Source: Salvia splendens
Lineage: Eukaryota; Streptophyta; Magnoliopsida; Lamiales; Lamiaceae
DNA: 64,000 bases
Assembly: GCF_004379255.2 (NCBI RefSeq)
Contig: NC_056041.1
Span: 14,725,559 to 14,789,558, forward strand
Reading direction: 5' to 3'
Below the pieces are notes generated by a model. It was not told the origin of the DNA. It made no database searches and saw nothing but the letters and a program-made list of their open reading frames with translations. Both the position numbers and the translations under genes were made by a program. Positions 62,794-64,000 of this stretch are shown here, piece after piece (the first letter of the stretch is position 1; every line of letters starts with the position of its first letter).

Positions 62794-63177
62794 TCACATG
62801 ACCACACATGCCGAAGGATTTTCATCACTGAAAGCAGTTGTGTAGCGAACCTCGGTCGAGCTTGCACGTGCAAGCTGCGAGACATGAGGGTCCATCGCAT
62901 TCCTAACATAGCCAGCTGGAGCCTTCTTGTCATACACACCGGCCGCATAAGGATGCTCAACCACATCATACGGGACGTAAGGCCATAACTCAGCCTTCTT
63001 GCCTGTGCGATGGGCCACACGGGCCACAACCTTCTCGGGGTCCACGTACCCGACTACAGTCAGCTTGTGTTGCTTGGGGTTTACTTCAATAGAGCTCACC
63101 CCTTTCATTCCTTCGACCGATCTTCGTACCTTCCTCTCACACCCTTCGCAGTCTATTTTGATCTTGATCTCGACTGT
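62794..63177 (-). CDS. HIPP26: Heavy-metal-associated isoprenylated protein (HIPP26-like), last exon
   Basis: A 127-codon exon beginning after an acceptor (GTGTGTAG) at 63178 with TVEIKIKIDCEGCERKVRRS and ending at a stop at 62794. It contains a ferredoxin-like HMA domain with the metal-binding CxxC (CEGC) and VGYVDPEKVVARV. The family-specific stretch WPYVPYDVVEHPYAAGVYDK and the ending TTAFSDENPSACVVM follow; CVVM is a C-terminal prenylation motif. HIPPs bind Cd, Zn or Cu and lie at membranes or in the nucleus; HIPP26 interacts with a zinc-finger homeodomain protein in drought response. The family's short first exon (MG... up to ...LQ) should precede TVEIK; I find none between 63178 and 64000, so it is probably beyond the window. 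Confidence 0.9.
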   Translation of the reverse strand, partial: TVEIKIKIDCEGCERKVRRSVEGMKGVSSIEVNPKQHKLTVVGYVDPEKVVARVAHRTGKKAELWPYVPYDVVEHPYAAGVYDKKAPAGYVRNAMDPHVSQLARASSTEVRYTTAFSDENPSACVVM

Positions 63178-64000
63178 CTACACACCCAACAAAATCCCAA
63201 TAAAATCAGCCAACACTATCAAAATTTCTATAACTGCCACAAGATTTGTAAATTAGACACAACTATAATATGCGGACTAAATAATTGCGACCATTATTTT
63301 TCATTCTAACGTACGTCCACATTAACAAATCGTCAATAATTTAGAAAAAATAAATAATTTTCCACTAAGGTTCACTTTCATGAGGAAAAAAATTCCTAAA
63401 TGTGCCTACACCAATAATGTGCTTGAAACAGGGCTGCAAATAGTGGACATTCTCCATCCTAAATTAAACATCCAACTTAACGAATAAAATAATTTTACAT
63501 ATGGTGAAAATATAACACAAATTACCAAAATAAAAATATCTAAATGATTAAGAATTCTTACTGAGAAGTAATCCCAAATTTTGCGGTGAGTTGTCAAAGA
63601 AATGTCAAGAATTCTTACTGAGACAACATTTTCTGTCAAACCAGTAACCAACATCAAGTGAAATGCATCAGATTCGATTATTTTTATGCATTATTTAAGG
63701 TAAATTGACTTAAGTGTGAAATAATATAAAACTCCACAAAATTAAGTAGTACTACTACTAGTTTAGAATTTAGATGAAGGAAATACCGAAATATACTTGT
63801 TTAATCTATGATAGCCGATTGAATCTCATAAAAGCAACTGTTGAGCTAGTACCGGTCATTGTAAATGATGAAGTCAATTTTTTTAATGTAAAGTCGGTCG
63901 TCTCAATTATTTCAAGGAAAATCTAATCTCGAGAAATGCATTCCATCAATAAATTAAACATAGCAACTAAATTCGAAAAAAGCCTGCATCTTCTTCATTC
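63178..64000. other. Probable first intron of the HIPP gene, AT-rich
   Basis: Sequence upstream of the HIPP acceptor with no recognisable exon on either strand. By position it is most likely the first intron, continuing past the window edge. A 15-bp repeat, AAGAATTCTTACTGA, occurs at about 63550 and 63608. Confidence 0.45.

Noticed and set aside
63406..63657. Candidate first exon for the HIPP gene
   Set aside because: The frame lacks the family's MG-start and basic ...LQ end and has no donor in the right phase.

Overview
This is a nuclear genome window from a eudicot plant. The genes are split by many GT-AG introns, the intergenic DNA is AT-rich, and it is full of plant DNA transposons (Harbinger, hAT, Stowaway-like) and microsatellites. 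Protein style and transposon types suit an asterid, possibly Lamiales, but that is inference. There is no bacterial operon, CRISPR array or viral genome.

Layout. 1-7 kb: a hAT-type MITE (1043-1514) and a PIF/Harbinger locus (about 2674-7034) with two divergent genes, a Myb/SANT-like ORF1 (minus) broken by one nonsense codon and a DDE transposase (plus) whose first catalytic Asp is Tyr. 7-14 kb: gene-free, with a SINE-like fragment and a Stowaway-like MITE. 14.3-15.1 kb (minus): subgroup-4 R2R3-MYB repressor of the MYB4 type. 20.1-24.6 kb (minus): membrane-anchored ascorbate peroxidase (APX3 type), nine exons, two introns of which hold hAT MITEs. 26.1-30.8 kb (minus): SYT1/2-type plant synaptotagmin, twelve exons. 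32.8-35.9 kb (plus): MCM10 replication factor, eleven exons. 36.3-40.6 kb: a tandem segmental duplication with two decayed ROP/RAC small GTPase genes. 41.2-43.0 kb: a Harbinger ORF1 relic, a third TAGGGGTG hAT MITE and a Copia-like solo LTR with a 5-bp target duplication. 45.6-48.8 kb (plus): USP-domain receptor-like cytoplasmic kinase with a 123-bp internal triplication. 50.6-52.0 kb (plus): group-F bZIP of the zinc-sensing bZIP19/23 type, with a tandem repeat beside the sensor motif and two frameshifts after the zipper. 54.0-55.1 kb: Tourist-like element filled with AC/GT arrays. 55.8-58.5 kb (minus): MSI2/MSI3-type WD40 histone chaperone. 59.9-60.2 kb (minus): small plant protein of unknown function. 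61.2-61.5 kb: Stowaway-like MITE. 62.8-63.2 kb (minus): last exon of a HIPP26-like metallochaperone whose first exon I cannot find.

The genes belong to unrelated processes (phenylpropanoid repression, H2O2 removal, ER-plasma membrane contact, DNA replication, kinase signalling, zinc homeostasis, chromatin, metal binding), as is normal for a plant chromosome arm. The most unusual content is (i) a set of hAT MITEs sharing TAGGGGTG ends and 8-bp target duplications, each filled with a different short-motif array; (ii) Harbinger proteins each disabled by what looks like one G-to-T change; (iii) the duplicated and decayed ROP pair; and (iv) coding tandem repeats and frame breaks in the kinase and bZIP genes. 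Exon boundaries come from reading splice sites and comparing with remembered protein families; no alignment was run.
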